Below are positions 1 to 9,402 of a stretch of DNA of 64,000 bases, piece by piece. This DNA is from Ectothiorhodospira lacustris (lineage in GTDB: Bacteria > Pseudomonadota > Gammaproteobacteria > Ectothiorhodospirales > Ectothiorhodospiraceae). The stretch spans positions 62,001-126,000 of the forward strand of contig NZ_JAJNQN010000007.1 of the NCBI RefSeq assembly GCF_022227845.1, written 5' to 3'. The position numbers and the translations under genes are program-made. The notes beneath the pieces are model-generated. The model had not been told where the DNA came from. It saw only the letters and a list, made by a program, of their open reading frames with translations, and searched no databases. The first letter of the stretch is position 1. Each line of letters begins with the position of its first letter.

Positions 1-2851
1 ATTCGGTCATGCCGATGACCGCATTCATGGGGGTCCGGATCTCATGACTGATGTTGGCCAGAAACTCACCCTTGGCGCGATTGGCGCGCTCGGCCGCCGC
101 CTGTGCCTGCTTGATATGGGAAATATCCTGAATGATGGACCAGATCACTTCCCGCCCTTCCTGGTCCGTGGTCTTGAATCCATGGAGCAGCACCGGATAG
201 CGACTGCCGTCCTTGCGAATGTATTCCTTTTCGAACGGTCCGTAGAGACCGGTCGCTTCCAGGGAGGCCAGTACCTTTTCCTCCTCGGGCAGGTAGCACT
301 CGGGCGTCAGCTCCCAATAACTGAGCTGCCTGAACTCCTCTGGGGCATAGCCGGCAGGCTCGTTGATCGCCCGGTTGAATTCGAGGAACTGCCCGGTCCT
401 GTAATCATTCATGGCGATCCCGACCGGGGACAGTTCGAACAAACCACGAAACTTGGCTTCCTGTGCCGCCAGTTCCCGGGCGGCCGTGACCCGATCCGTG
501 ATGTCCTCATTGACGCCGACCACACGTACCGCCTCGCCGAACTCGTTGCGCCTGACCTGAGCCAGACCACGCAATGTCCTGTGTGCCCCATCCCGGTATC
601 TCTGTATCTGGAACTCCACGTCGAAACGGGCATCATCCTTCAGCAGGCGCTCGAATGCCTCCAGCACGGCCGGGAGCGATTCGGGCAGGACCCGAGACTG
701 CCAGTCCCTGAAGCAACCACGGAAAGCCTGGTGATCCACCCCATAAACCCTGAGCATCCCCTCGTCCCAGAGCAGCACATCGTTGGCAATGTCATAGTCC
801 CAGATGCCGATATTGGCCGCCTCGGTGGCGAGCTTGAGCCGTTCCCTGCTCTCAAGCAGATGCATTTCGTTTTTTTTCTGCGCCGTGATGTCCCTGAACA
901 CCACCAGCAGACAGGGACCGGAACTCAGCCCCATGCTCACCACGGAAACATTTGCATGGATCAGGCTGCCGTCCATGCGACGCATCCGGGTCCCGAAATC
1001 ATCCCGCCCCTGCGCCATGACCTTCGACACATGCGCCGCCACCTCCTCCGGATTCTCCTGAGCCTCATAATCCTGGATACGCAGACGGGAGAATGCCTCG
1101 GCGCTGTAACCCAGAATCTGGTGGGCGGCGGCATTGAACTTCAGCGGCAGGGTGGTCTTCGGATCGAGCAACAAGGCGCCATCCGGATAAAGATCAAACA
1201 GCATGCGAAACTTGCGCTCCTCTTCCTCCAGCGCCCTCCGGGTACTGATCTCCTGGGTCTGATCCAGCAAGTACCCCCGCAGCACGAGCAGGTTGCCCGC
1301 ATCGTCGTACTCCGGTACCGAGTGTTCATAAAACCACTGATACCGACCGGCACTGTTACGCAATCGATAATGTTGCTCGATAGCGGTGACACGATTGGCC
1401 AGATCAATGGCTCTGTCCCGTTCCAGCCGAGGCAGATCGTCAGGATGGACCAGATCCGCGAACAGGAAATCCGGCGCCAGCATGGACTCGACCGAAAAGC
1501 CAAGCACGTGCAGCACATTGGTGGAAACATAACGCAACGGCCAGCCAGGCGTGGGGAGCCACACACAGACCATGACCGGCCCCCCTGTAAACAGCTGCAA
1601 TTCCCGCTCCAGCTGCCGGGAACGGGCGACCGCCGCAGTCACGTCCTGAAACAGCAGCAGGAAGTTACCGGATTCGCCCAGGGGCTTTGCCTTGAGCTCC
1701 ACCGCCACGCCCATCCCATCCTTGCGCACCATCACCTCATCACCCTGATAGCTCTGGCGTCGTTCCAAGCATTGCAATACCCGGCACTGTCCCCGCGGAA
1801 TGAAGCTGTCGGTCCGGTCGCAAAGCAACCACTCCGAGGATGACGGACCCAGAGTGCCGTAATTGCCGCATTGAAAGAAATCCATCACGGGCCGACCCAG
1901 CATCTCCTCGGCCGCATGATCCAACAGTTCCGAGACCGCTTGATTGATCCTGATGATCAGACCCTTGGCATCAACGACGACCAGACCCGCCGGCACCTCA
2001 TCGGTCAGCGTACTGAGCGCCTGATTGATTTCAGTCAGCTCGCGGTTGAGTGAATCCAGTTCCTGCTGATGATTCCTGAGCAAACTGAACCAACGGTTGT
2101 AGTAGAGGCTCACCAGCTCTTTCTGGCTGACAAGACCACTAAGACGCCCTTCGGCGTCCACGACAACGACCCGCTTGATGTGTCTTTCACGGCAAAACGT
2201 CAGTGCCTCGGCAATGGTGGCGTGCTCATCCAGGGTCAGTACGGGGCAAGTCATGTAATCAGCGACAGGCCCGTTCAGATCGGCACCGGATTGCAGCAAA
2301 CGGATGACGTCCCGCTGGGTCAGGATGCCTGCGGGTCTATCGTGGCGGACGGCGACGGTGGCAGTGCATTTCCCCAGGTCCATCAGGCGCATGACTTCAC
2401 TGGCAGGCAGCTGATCATCCACCGCCAGCGGCTGACCGCCCTGCAGCAGCTCGCCCAGATTCTGAGTCTCGGCCAGCATCCTGGGATCCAGGCTGGCGGC
2501 CAGATCGCTGTAGCTGACGATGCCGGCAAGCTCACCATCCCGATCCACCAGACAGATGTGCTCGGAACGGTTGCGTATCGCCTTGAGTCCATCCAGGACG
2601 GAGTCTGCCGGGTCAAGGATGACGGCTTCGGGCAGTTCCAGCGACGCCAGCGGCGTGGACATGGCCATACCTCTAACCTGGAATGAGAGCAGCATGCCCG
2701 AAAGAATCAGACGGTAGCCATCCGCGCCGAGGACCACCACGGTACGAATGTCATGCCGACTCATACTGTTCATCGCATCGGTCAGAGTTGCCGTGGCGGG
2801 GAGCGTGACCACGCAACGTGTTGCAATACTGCTCAGTCGGGGAAAAAACAT
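1..2851 (-). CDS. Multi-domain sensor histidine kinase (four CBS repeats, several PAS domains, HisKA), 3' end outside window
   Basis: Reading on the minus strand from the ATG at 2851, preceded by a GAGG about 10 nt upstream, the frame stays open to the window edge (950 codons). Residues about 10-250 hold four CBS-like repeats, i.e. two Bateman pairs, with motifs such as [15 protein letters not shown] and [19 protein letters not shown] run of PAS/PAC units follows (about 270-910). At about residue 931 a histidine-kinase H-box appears ([19 protein letters not shown]), with the phosphoacceptor His. No transmembrane segment was noticed in the visible part, so a cytoplasmic sensor is likely. CBS pairs usually bind adenine nucleotides and PAS domains bind small ligands, redox cofactors or signals. 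The ATPase domain and any receiver domain lie beyond the edge. It follows the BMC gene by 92 bp on the same strand. Confidence 0.85.
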   Translation of the reverse strand, partial: MFFPRLSSIATRCVVTLPATATLTDAMNSMSRHDIRTVVVLGADGYRLILSGMLLSFQVRGMAMSTPLASLELPEAVILDPADSVLDGLKAIRNRSEHICLVDRDGELAGIVSYSDLAASLDPRMLAETQNLGELLQGGQPLAVDDQLPASEVMRLMDLGKCTATVAVRHDRPAGILTQRDVIRLLQSGADLNGPVADYMTCPVLTLDEHATIAEALTFCRERHIKRVVVVDAEGRLSGLVSQKELVSLYYNRWFSLLRNHQQELDSLNRELTEINQALSTLTDEVPAGLVVVDAKGLIIRINQAVSELLDHAAEEMLGRPVMDFFQCGNYGTLGPSSSEWLLCDRTDSFIPRGQCRVLQCLERRQSYQGDEVMVRKDGMGVAVELKAKPLGESGNFLLLFQDVTAAVARSRQLERELQLFTGGPVMVCVWLPTPGWPLRYVSTNVLHVLGFSVESMLAPDFLFADLVHPDDLPRLERDRAIDLANRVTAIEQHYRLRNSAGRYQWFYEHSVPEYDDAGNLLVLRGYLLDQTQEISTRRALEEEERKFRMLFDLYPDGALLLDPKTTLPLKFNAAAHQILGYSAEAFSRLRIQDYEAQENPEEVAAHVSKVMAQGRDDFGTRMRRMDGSLIHANVSVVSMGLSSGPCLLVVFRDITAQKKNEMHLLESRERLKLATEAANIGIWDYDIANDVLLWDEGMLRVYGVDHQAFRGCFRDWQSRVLPESLPAVLEAFERLLKDDARFDVEFQIQRYRDGAHRTLRGLAQVRRNEFGEAVRVVGVNEDITDRVTAARELAAQEAKFRGLFELSPVGIAMNDYRTGQFLEFNRAINEPAGYAPEEFRQLSYWELTPECYLPEEEKVLASLEATGLYGPFEKEYIRKDGSRYPVLLHGFKTTDQEGREVIWSIIQDISHIKQAQAAAERANRAKGEFLANISHEIRTPMNAVIGMTE

Positions 2852-2943
2852 TGGCTTACCTCAAAGGCACCGGAACTCCCGGCCAGGCCGAACGAGCGGT
2901 GAGAAGACTGTGTTCCGAGGCACACCGGGAAATCCTCGCCGTC

Positions 2944-3561
2944 TCAGATTCCCGCCGGATATCTCACCGCCGCCAATGCCGCTTCCGCCGCGGCATCTAC
3001 GTCCGCCTCGCTGCCAGACAGGGTCAAACGCCCGAAGGCGCCCACGGCGCGGACGTCGATGAGGGTGATGCTGGCCGCCTTTTCCGCCTGATTGGCGGCG
3101 TAGACCACGTAACCGGCCGGTTCCGTTTCCAGGATGAACAGGCTCTCCCCCGGCAGGATCATGGAGCCACGGCGGTTCTGGCGGTTGATCAAAACACTGT
3201 GATCCGGGGTGATGCCGCGGATGGTTTCCTGCCAGGCGACCCGGCAGGTTTCACGGTCTTCCTGGCGCGCCCCGAGGCGGGATAGCAGCACCCTGCCCGC
3301 CTCGCGCACGTCGCTCTGGTCCCGCTGGTGAATCACCATCGAGCCGTAGGCCCGCTCCACCACCTGCTGGGCCAAACGCACCCGCGTCGCCTTGAGGGCC
3401 ATGTCGGTGAGCCGGTGCACCGCCATTCCCGGCGACACCTCGATCCACAAGCAGGCGTCTCCCGGCACCGGCAGAAAACCCTGGGAGACCGTGGCCATGT
3501 AGGCCGCCAGCTGCGGCTGCAGGGAGTCCATGAAAACATAGGTTCTGAGCTTGATCATCAA
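2944..3561 (-). CDS. Tandem-domain bacterial microcompartment (BMC) shell protein
   Basis: 205 residues with two BMC folds in one chain. The N-terminal half (about 4-97) shows [17 protein letters not shown], and the C-terminal half (about 120-200) shows the classical pattern [19 protein letters not shown] followed by a pore-like AVGAFGR and a [15 protein letters not shown] helix. BMC-T proteins form trimers that sit as pseudo-hexamers in icosahedral protein shells. No shell pentamer, hexamer or encapsulated enzyme gene lies nearby, so this is an orphan shell gene in this window. The neighbours are a BCCT transporter 14 bp upstream and a CBS/PAS kinase downstream, all on the minus strand and possibly one transcript. 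Family assignment is firm; the role here is unknown. Confidence 0.85.
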   Translation of the reverse strand: MMIKLRTYVFMDSLQPQLAAYMATVSQGFLPVPGDACLWIEVSPGMAVHRLTDMALKATRVRLAQQVVERAYGSMVIHQRDQSDVREAGRVLLSRLGARQEDRETCRVAWQETIRGITPDHSVLINRQNRRGSMILPGESLFILETEPAGYVVYAANQAEKAASITLIDVRAVGAFGRLTLSGSEADVDAAAEAALAAVRYPAGI

Positions 3562-3575
3562 AGTCGCCCGTTGAT

Positions 3576-5165
3576 TTAAGAAACCTTGTCATCATCCTTG
3601 TTCTTGCCTTCCAGTTCATCCAGCCGTGCCCGAACCTTGAGGAAACGTCGCATGTCCGTCTTGCTGATGGGCAGGACATCCCGGCGCAGCAGCCGGACCA
3701 GGGCCGCCACCATCAGGATCATGATGATGCAGAACGGCACCGCCGCCACCAGGGAGGCCGTCTGCAGGGCTTCCAGGCCGCCGGCGAAGAGCAACGCCCC
3801 GGCGATGGCCGAGATCAGCACCCCCCAGATGATCTTCACCACCAGCGGCGGTGTCAGGCTGCCCCGGGTGGTCATGCTGCCCAGGATGTAGGAGGCCGAA
3901 TCCGCCGAGGTGATCAGGAAGGTGGTGATGAGCAGCAGGGCCATCAGCGACAACAGGGTGGAAAACGGCAGGATGTTGAACAACTCGAACAGGGCCACGG
4001 TCACGTCCCGGTTCACCGCCTCGGCGATCTGAGTGCCCGCATTGAGATCGCTGTAGAGCGCGGTACCACCGAAGACGGCAAACCAGAAGCAGGCGATCAG
4101 GGGCGGCACGATCATCACCCCGAAAATGAATTCCCGGATGGTCCGGCCCCGGGACACCCGTGCCACGAAGGCCCCGACGAAGGGTGACCAGGCGATCACC
4201 CAGGCCCAGTAGAACAGGGTCCAGTCCCTGACCCAAACCCCGCCTTCATAAGGTGTGAGACGCAGGCTGTAATTCACGAAATGGGTCAGATAATCCCCCA
4301 TGCCCAGGGTGAAGGTTTCCAGAATGAACACCGTCGGCCCGGCGATGAAGACCACCAGCAACATGAACAGCACCAGAGTCATGTTGACGATGCTCAGATA
4401 TTTGATGCCCTTGCCCAGGCCGGTGATGGTGGAGAGGATATAGGCGCTGAAAATCCCCATGATGATGAGGATCTGCACCCAGCCCGTATTGGGGATGCCG
4501 AAGACCGCACTCAGGCCGCCGTTCATCTGCAGCACCCCCAGCCCCAGTGACGTGGCCACCCCCATGACCGTGGCGATCACCGCCAGGGAGTCCACGCCGT
4601 CCTTGACCCAGGGATGCTTGCCCAGCACCGGTTCCAGGGCGGTGGACACCAGACCGTTCTGCTTGCGGCGAAACTGGAAGTAAGCAATCACCAGGCCCAC
4701 GATGCCAAAGATGGCCCACTGGTTCACGCCCCAATGAAAGAAGGAATACCCCATGGCGATTCGGGCCGCCTCGGTGGTCTGCGCCTCGTTGCCGGAGAAC
4801 GGCGAGGTATAGAAGTGACTCATGGGCTCGGCCACCCCCCAGAACACCAGACCGATGCCGAATCCGGCGGAAAACAGCATCCCGACCCAGGTATAGAAGC
4901 GAAACTCGGGACGCTCATCCTCCCGGCCCAGGCGGATGTTGCCGTAGCGACTCAGGGCCAGACCGACGAGAAAGATGACAAAGCAGAAAACGGAAATGAG
5001 GTAGAGCCAGCCGAAGTGCTCGGTGGTGAAGAGATACAGTCGTCCGGTCACGCTACCGAAGCGTTCCGGTATCAGGGCGCCGGTCAGTGCCAGGATGGCG
5101 ATCAGGGTGGCGGAGAGGGTGAAGACGGGGTTCTTGAGCAGATCCAGAAAACGTGGGTTTTCCAT
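3576..5165 (-). CDS. BCCT-family transporter (betaine/choline/carnitine type)
   Basis: About 529 residues with some 12 hydrophobic segments. Diagnostic BCCT signatures are visible: the glycine-rich [19 protein letters not shown] in the region of TM3 and the tryptophan-rich [17 protein letters not shown] followed by [12 protein letters not shown]. These transporters take up glycine betaine, choline or related osmolytes with sodium or protons, which fits a halophilic or alkaliphilic host. The start chosen is the ATG at 5165 (MENPRFL). An in-frame ATG eight codons upstream (5189) has no better ribosome site. The C-terminal tail is charged ([13 protein letters not shown]) and could be the osmosensing segment known in this family, which is an inference. 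Substrate cannot be read from sequence. Confidence 0.92.
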   Translation of the reverse strand: MENPRFLDLLKNPVFTLSATLIAILALTGALIPERFGSVTGRLYLFTTEHFGWLYLISVFCFVIFLVGLALSRYGNIRLGREDERPEFRFYTWVGMLFSAGFGIGLVFWGVAEPMSHFYTSPFSGNEAQTTEAARIAMGYSFFHWGVNQWAIFGIVGLVIAYFQFRRKQNGLVSTALEPVLGKHPWVKDGVDSLAVIATVMGVATSLGLGVLQMNGGLSAVFGIPNTGWVQILIIMGIFSAYILSTITGLGKGIKYLSIVNMTLVLFMLLVVFIAGPTVFILETFTLGMGDYLTHFVNYSLRLTPYEGGVWVRDWTLFYWAWVIAWSPFVGAFVARVSRGRTIREFIFGVMIVPPLIACFWFAVFGGTALYSDLNAGTQIAEAVNRDVTVALFELFNILPFSTLLSLMALLLITTFLITSADSASYILGSMTTRGSLTPPLVVKIIWGVLISAIAGALLFAGGLEALQTASLVAAVPFCIIMILMVAALVRLLRRDVLPISKTDMRRFLKVRARLDELEGKNKDDDKVS

Positions 5166-5201
5166 GCTTGTTTGTGTTCCAGGCGGCATCCGGGGCTGGA
5201 T

Positions 5202-5234
5202 AGTTCATAAAACTATGTATGATCATCATGAACT
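5202..5234. promoter_or_regulatory. Inverted repeat AGTTCAT-N19-ATGAACT in the BCCT/gloA divergent gap
   Basis: Seven-base perfect inverted repeat (5202-5208 and 5228-5234) in the AT-rich part of the gap between the divergent BCCT and glyoxalase genes. The centre also contains ATGATCAT. It could be an operator for either gene, but there is no second copy in the window to support this. Confidence 0.25.
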
Positions 5235-5327
5235 TGTCGAGGCCGGCCATGGCGCCCGGGCCTGAAACCATACCGCCCGTTCCGTGGTCGACAACACTGT
5301 TCACCCATCACGATGGAGCATCATCCC

Positions 5328-5870
5328 ATGGCCTTTGATACCGAGAACGAACCCGGCATGACGGCCGCGCCCGCGCCCCGGACCGAGGGTTTTCGTCTCA
5401 ACCACTGCATGCTGCGCATCAAGGCGCCGGAACGGTCCCTGGACTTCTACAGCCGGATATTCGGCATGCGTCTGCTGCGCAAGCTGGACTTCCCCGAACT
5501 GGAATTCTCCCTCTATTTCCTGGCCCGCATGGACCCGGACGAAGCCGTTCCCGAGGACCGGGACGAACGCACCCGGTGGACCTTCAGCCAACGCGGCATT
5601 CTGGAACTGACCCACAACTGGGGTACGGAAGACCAGCCCGATTTCAGCTACCACGACGGCAATGAAGCACCGCAGGGATTTGGTCACATCTGTTTTGCCG
5701 TGCCGGACCTGGATGATGCCGTCCGCTGGCTGGACGAAAACCGGGTCCCCTTCGTCAAGCGGCCCGAGGAAGGTGCCCTCAAGGACGTGGCCTTCGTCAC
5801 CGACCCGGACGGCTATTGGATCGAGATCCTGGAACCGGCCCGACTGGGCAAGCTGGGCAACGGCGCATGA
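5328..5870 (+). CDS. gloA: Lactoylglutathione lyase (glyoxalase I)
   Basis: 180 residues. The fold opens with LNHCMLRIKAPERSLDFYSRI (given here without its last position count) and the metal-site glutamates and histidines typical of glyoxalase I are at expected places: the His of the opening strand, ILELTHNWG in the middle, FGHICFAVPDL, and the C-terminal DPDGYWIEI. The enzyme isomerises the hemithioacetal of methylglyoxal and glutathione to S-lactoylglutathione in the cytoplasm. The insert-containing length (about 180 residues rather than 135) points to the longer, zinc-type class. The ATG at 5328 is preferred over 5313 because GGAG lies nine bases before it. The stop overlaps the next start (ATGA), so the MOSC gene is translationally coupled. 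Confidence 0.9.
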   Translation: MAFDTENEPGMTAAPAPRTEGFRLNHCMLRIKAPERSLDFYSRIFGMRLLRKLDFPELEFSLYFLARMDPDEAVPEDRDERTRWTFSQRGILELTHNWGTEDQPDFSYHDGNEAPQGFGHICFAVPDLDDAVRWLDENRVPFVKRPEEGALKDVAFVTDPDGYWIEILEPARLGKLGNGA

Positions 5871-6556
5871 GCGAGACCTGGCCCGCCCGGGGTCCCTTCC
5901 TGCGGGACCGACCGCTGATCGTGGAAGCCAGCGGTCGCCCTTCCGCCATGGACAAGCAGGCGACCGATGCCCCCGCCTGGCTGGATCGGGACGGTTTCAA
6001 GGGGGATCGGGTGGTCGATGTGCAGCATCACGGCGGCCCCGACCGGACCGTGTGTCATTACCCGGCCCAGCACTATGCCCTGTGGATCAGGCACTATCCT
6101 TTCCTGGACGGTGAGCTGGCGCCGGGTGCCTTCGGCGAGAATCTCAGCACCGAAGGACTGTCGGAAAGGGAGATCTGCATCGGTGACTGCTTTCGCTGGG
6201 GCGAGGCGGTGATCCAGGTGAGCCAACCCCGCTCCCCCTGCAGCACCCTGGAGGCCCGTCATGAGGCACCGAGACTGAACCGGCGCATGTCCCACAGCGG
6301 TGCCATCGGCTGGCTCTACCGCACCCTGGAGCCCGGATGGGTGGCCCCGAATGCACCACTGGAACGCATCGAGCCCCATCCCGCCCGGGTGACTGTCGCC
6401 CGGGTCTGGGCGGTCCACATGGACACCGAGGCCGACGATGCCGGCCTCCAGGCCCTGGCCGAGCTGGCGCCGCTGGCGAAGGTGTATCGGGACCGGTTCC
6501 ATCAACGGCTGGATTATCGACGGCGGCAGGCGGACCAGGGTCGCCTGTTCCCCTGA
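5867..6556 (+). CDS. MOSC-domain protein, YiiM-like
   Basis: 229 residues, start ATG at 5867 overlapping the gloA stop. The MOSC core is clear: VVDVQHHGGPDRTVCHYP, then GAFGENLSTEGL, and the conserved cysteine in QPRSPCSTLE. MOSC domains carry sulfur or the molybdenum cofactor in enzymes of the mARC and Moco-sulfurase group. YiiM of E. coli reduces N-hydroxylated bases such as 6-hydroxylaminopurine and uses Moco. The C-terminal helical extension fits the YiiM subfamily. The link to glyoxalase is positional only; both could be detoxification enzymes. Confidence 0.82.
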   Translation: MSETWPARGPFLRDRPLIVEASGRPSAMDKQATDAPAWLDRDGFKGDRVVDVQHHGGPDRTVCHYPAQHYALWIRHYPFLDGELAPGAFGENLSTEGLSEREICIGDCFRWGEAVIQVSQPRSPCSTLEARHEAPRLNRRMSHSGAIGWLYRTLEPGWVAPNAPLERIEPHPARVTVARVWAVHMDTEADDAGLQALAELAPLAKVYRDRFHQRLDYRRRQADQGRLFP

Positions 6557-6584
6557 CCCGCCCTCTCGCCGGTGGGGATGGGCA

Positions 6585-7073
6585 TCAGCGGCGCACTCCC
6601 GCCAGCGAGATCTCCCCCGCCTCCTCCAGAGTCAGGAATCGGCTCAGTCCCCCCGTGTCCATCCGGGCCTTCAGGGTGTAGCGGAAGGTATCCCGCTGGG
6701 TCTGACCGAGCAGGTCATTGAACAGCCGCAACCCGTTGATGAGATCGATCCCCGCCTGCACTTCGACGATCTGCTCCCCATAGGCGGGCACCGTCTTCAG
6801 GTCACTGGCCACGCCGGTGATCAGCCGCCGCCCCTCCAGTTCCACGTGGTAGCTCATGCCCCGCAGGGGCAGCGGCGTCGGATTGGGATTGACCACCCGC
6901 AACCCGATGAGAAACCGGGGCGAGAGGGAATCGGAAGGCAGGGTCCGGAAGGAGTCCAGCAGCAGGGACGGGGTCTCGTAGCCGGGCCGCATGCCGGCGC
7001 AGCCGGATACCAGCAAGACGCCGGCGGACAGAAGAAAAAGACGACGACGGGGCGAGAACGGATGTTTGCTCAT
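6585..7073 (-). CDS. LEA14/WHy-domain lipoprotein
   Basis: 162 residues. A basic N-terminus and hydrophobic stretch lead to the lipobox LLVSGC, so the mature protein should be lipidated at that Cys and kept in the envelope. The rest matches the water-stress/hypersensitive (WHy) or LEA14 fold: FLIGLRVVNPNPTPLPLRG is the signature strand with its NPNP turn, followed by a short beta-sandwich. The family is linked to desiccation or osmotic protection in plants and archaea; in bacteria the role is not established. Convergent with the MOSC gene and divergent from the DUF2058 gene, with only 84 bp between the two starts. Confidence 0.75.
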   Translation of the reverse strand: MSKHPFSPRRRLFLLSAGVLLVSGCAGMRPGYETPSLLLDSFRTLPSDSLSPRFLIGLRVVNPNPTPLPLRGMSYHVELEGRRLITGVASDLKTVPAYGEQIVEVQAGIDLINGLRLFNDLLGQTQRDTFRYTLKARMDTGGLSRFLTLEEAGEISLAGVRR

Positions 7074-7157
7074 GGGGCGGGCCTGTGCATCTGCACTTTG
7101 AGACGTGAGCGGGTAGAATAATCCACCCACTCCCATCGCCCAAATCCCGGAATTGCC

Positions 7158-7709
7158 ATGGCCAACCCATTTCAAGAACAGCTCCTCAAAGCGGGGCTGG
7201 TGGACGAGAAGCGTGTCAAGAAGGTGCGGCACGACGAGGCCCGCAAGCGCAAGGGTCAACCCAGGGACAAGACGGAAGCCGCCCCGGACCCGGCACTGAA
7301 AGCGGCGGAAGAGGCACGTCGCCTTGAGGCGGAGCGATCCCGGGAACTGAATCGCCGGCAAAAGGAGGCGGCCGAGCGCCGTGCCCTGGAAGCCCAGGTC
7401 CGGCAGCTGGTGGACACCCACCGCCTGTCCCGGAAAGACGCGGAACTGCCCTACCACTTCCAGCACGGCAGCGCCGTCCGGCGCATCCTGGTGACCCGGG
7501 AACAGCGGGACCGACTGGGCAACGGCCGACTGGGCATCGTCACCCTGGATGACGAACACTACGACATCGTGCCCAGGGAGGCGGCGGAAAAGATCCGGGA
7601 ACGGGATGCCTCACGGCTGGTGCTGCTCAACGAGCCGGCGCAGAAAACGGAGAAGGACGAGGATGACCCCTACGCCGGATATGAGGTGCCGGACGACCTG
7701 ATGTGGTGA
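7158..7709 (+). CDS. DUF2058 family protein (YaiL-like)
   Basis: 183 residues, very charged. The N-terminus NPFQEQLLKAGLVDEKRVKK and the Lys/Arg/Glu-rich coiled segment (about 25-85) are characteristic of DUF2058, followed by a small globular domain with LPYHFQHGSAVRRI. E. coli YaiL belongs here and is described as nucleoprotein- or polysaccharide-associated, without a defined activity. No signal peptide, so cytoplasmic. Monocistronic by position: an 18-bp palindrome begins 11 bp after its stop. Confidence 0.8.
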   Translation: MANPFQEQLLKAGLVDEKRVKKVRHDEARKRKGQPRDKTEAAPDPALKAAEEARRLEAERSRELNRRQKEAAERRALEAQVRQLVDTHRLSRKDAELPYHFQHGSAVRRILVTREQRDRLGNGRLGIVTLDDEHYDIVPREAAEKIRERDASRLVLLNEPAQKTEKDEDDPYAGYEVPDDLMW

Positions 7710-7719
7710 CGACACCGAC

Positions 7720-7737
7720 CGCTGACCTGGGTCAGCG
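7720..7737. promoter_or_regulatory. Perfect palindrome CGCTGACC-TG-GGTCAGCG before nrfA
   Basis: Eight-base perfect inverted repeat around a two-base centre. It is too tight-looped for a classical hairpin and lacks a T tract, so an operator for the nitrite reductase genes is at least as likely as a terminator for DUF2058. A related half-site, GCTGACC, recurs at about 7746-7752. Confidence 0.35.
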
Positions 7738-7861
7738 AAAGCCGCGCTGACCCGTCCCATGCCAGAACACCTGCTATCCTCAGGGTCAAGGGCATCCATC
7801 CACCCGACCGTGACGGCAGACGTTCCGGCCGGTCCTGCGGGTATATCCTGGGGAGGGCGTC

Positions 7862-9352
7862 ATGCGCAGTCTCAACACTCTGCTTGCCGTCACCGGCCTG
7901 CTTGTCATACCGCCATGGCTCACGGCCGAAGACCTGGACCCGGGGGAAGGCAATGCCGCCTTCCGGCATCTGCCCCAGTACCAGTCCTACCTGGAGAACC
8001 GGGACGACACCCGGATGACCGAATTCGGCGGCTCCATCCCCCATCGCAAACACGATGACTTCAATCCCCTTCCCAAGGGCTACAAGCACGCTCAGCCCTA
8101 CCTGAAGAACCTCTGGCTGGGCTATCCGTTCATGTACCACTACGACCGCGCCCGCGGCCATACCTTCGCCCTGCAGGACGTCACCCATACCGACCGGGTC
8201 AACCGTTACGATGAACACGCCGGCCTGCCCGCCACCTGCTACAACTGCAAGACCAACGCCATGCCCCAGCTGCTGGCCCGTTACGGCGACGACTTCTGGG
8301 CCATGAACTTCCACCGCTTCCGCACCGTCCTGGACCCGGACCGGCACACCATCGGCTGCACCAACTGCCACGACCCGTCGGATCACATGCGTCTGGTCAT
8401 CACCAACGTCCCGCTGACCGAAGCCCTCGAACGCCAGGGACGAGACTGGCGACAGGCTTCACGGGACGAAATGCGCACCCTGGTCTGCGCCCAGTGCCAC
8501 GTGGAGTACTACTTTGAAACCGGCGAACACGGGGTTGCCGCCAAGCCCCACTTGCCCTGGGATGAAGGCATGAATCCGGAGGACATCTACCGCTTCAAGT
8601 CCGCCGGGGACCCGGACCGGGACGGCTTCAGCGGTCAGTTCCGGGACTGGGTGCATGCGGTGTCGAAAACCCCCATGCTCAAGGCCCAGCACCCGGAATA
8701 CGAAATGTTCCATGACAGCGTCCATGCCCAGGCCGGGGTCAGCTGCGCCGACTGCCACATGCCCCGGGTTCGGGTGGGACCGGCCGCCATCACCGCCCAT
8801 CACTGGACCTCGCCCCTCAAGAGCGAGGCGATGATCCGCAGTGCCTGCCTGGGCTGCCACGATCAGCTCACCCCGGCCCAGCTCAAGCAGCGCACCGAAT
8901 ACAATCAGGCCCGGGTATGGCGTCAGCTCAACATCGCCCAGGAAAAGTCCGTGCGCGCCCACGAGGCCGTGCGTCAGGCCATGGAATGGCCCGGTGTGGA
9001 TCAGGTCCTGCTGACTCAGGCCAGGGAAAAGGTGCGCAAGGGACAATGGTTCTGGGACTACGTCTCCGCCGAGAACAGCGCCGGCGCCCACAATCCGGTG
9101 AAGGCCCTGGATACACTGGCTTCTTCCCAGCAGTACAGCGACGAGGCGATACAGCTGGCGATTCGGGCCACCGGCCATGCCATTGCCGAATCCATGGACC
9201 GCCCCATCGGTGAACTGGTCCCGCCCATCCGGGAACACAGCCGCAAGCTGCAGCAGGATCCGGCTCATCTGGAGAGCCACCCCTGGCTCGGCTATCTGCC
9301 CCTGCTGCCGGAAGCAGAGCTGATCTGGGACGGTAACCAGCGTCTGCGTTGA
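7862..9352 (+). CDS. nrfA: Ammonia-forming cytochrome c nitrite reductase, catalytic subunit (cytochrome c552)
   Basis: 496 residues with a Sec signal peptide (about 1-22). Five haem sites are visible: CYNCK at 126-130, whose lysine is the hallmark of the NrfA active-site haem, then CTNCH (166), CAQCH (209), CADCH (295) and CLGCH (329). The active-site Tyr lies in HVEYYF right after haem 3 and the active-site His in DSVHAQAG before haem 4. NrfA is periplasmic and reduces nitrite by six electrons to ammonium. The start is the ATG at 7862, with a GGGGAGG Shine-Dalgarno. The nrfH gene follows after 50 bp. No nrfBCD genes are present, so electrons should come from quinol through NrfH. Confidence 0.94.
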   Translation: MRSLNTLLAVTGLLVIPPWLTAEDLDPGEGNAAFRHLPQYQSYLENRDDTRMTEFGGSIPHRKHDDFNPLPKGYKHAQPYLKNLWLGYPFMYHYDRARGHTFALQDVTHTDRVNRYDEHAGLPATCYNCKTNAMPQLLARYGDDFWAMNFHRFRTVLDPDRHTIGCTNCHDPSDHMRLVITNVPLTEALERQGRDWRQASRDEMRTLVCAQCHVEYYFETGEHGVAAKPHLPWDEGMNPEDIYRFKSAGDPDRDGFSGQFRDWVHAVSKTPMLKAQHPEYEMFHDSVHAQAGVSCADCHMPRVRVGPAAITAHHWTSPLKSEAMIRSACLGCHDQLTPAQLKQRTEYNQARVWRQLNIAQEKSVRAHEAVRQAMEWPGVDQVLLTQAREKVRKGQWFWDYVSAENSAGAHNPVKALDTLASSQQYSDEAIQLAIRATGHAIAESMDRPIGELVPPIREHSRKLQQDPAHLESHPWLGYLPLLPEAELIWDGNQRLR

Positions 9353-9402
9353 GACCGAGACCACCGGCGGGCCGGTCGGCCCGCCCGAGCGGGAAGGACA
9401 GA

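Noticed and set aside
44-1843. 599-codon open frame on the plus strand
   Set aside because: It is opposite the CBS/PAS kinase; its translation is His/Gln/Pro/Arg-rich and without any motif, while the minus strand gives clear PAS and HisKA signatures.
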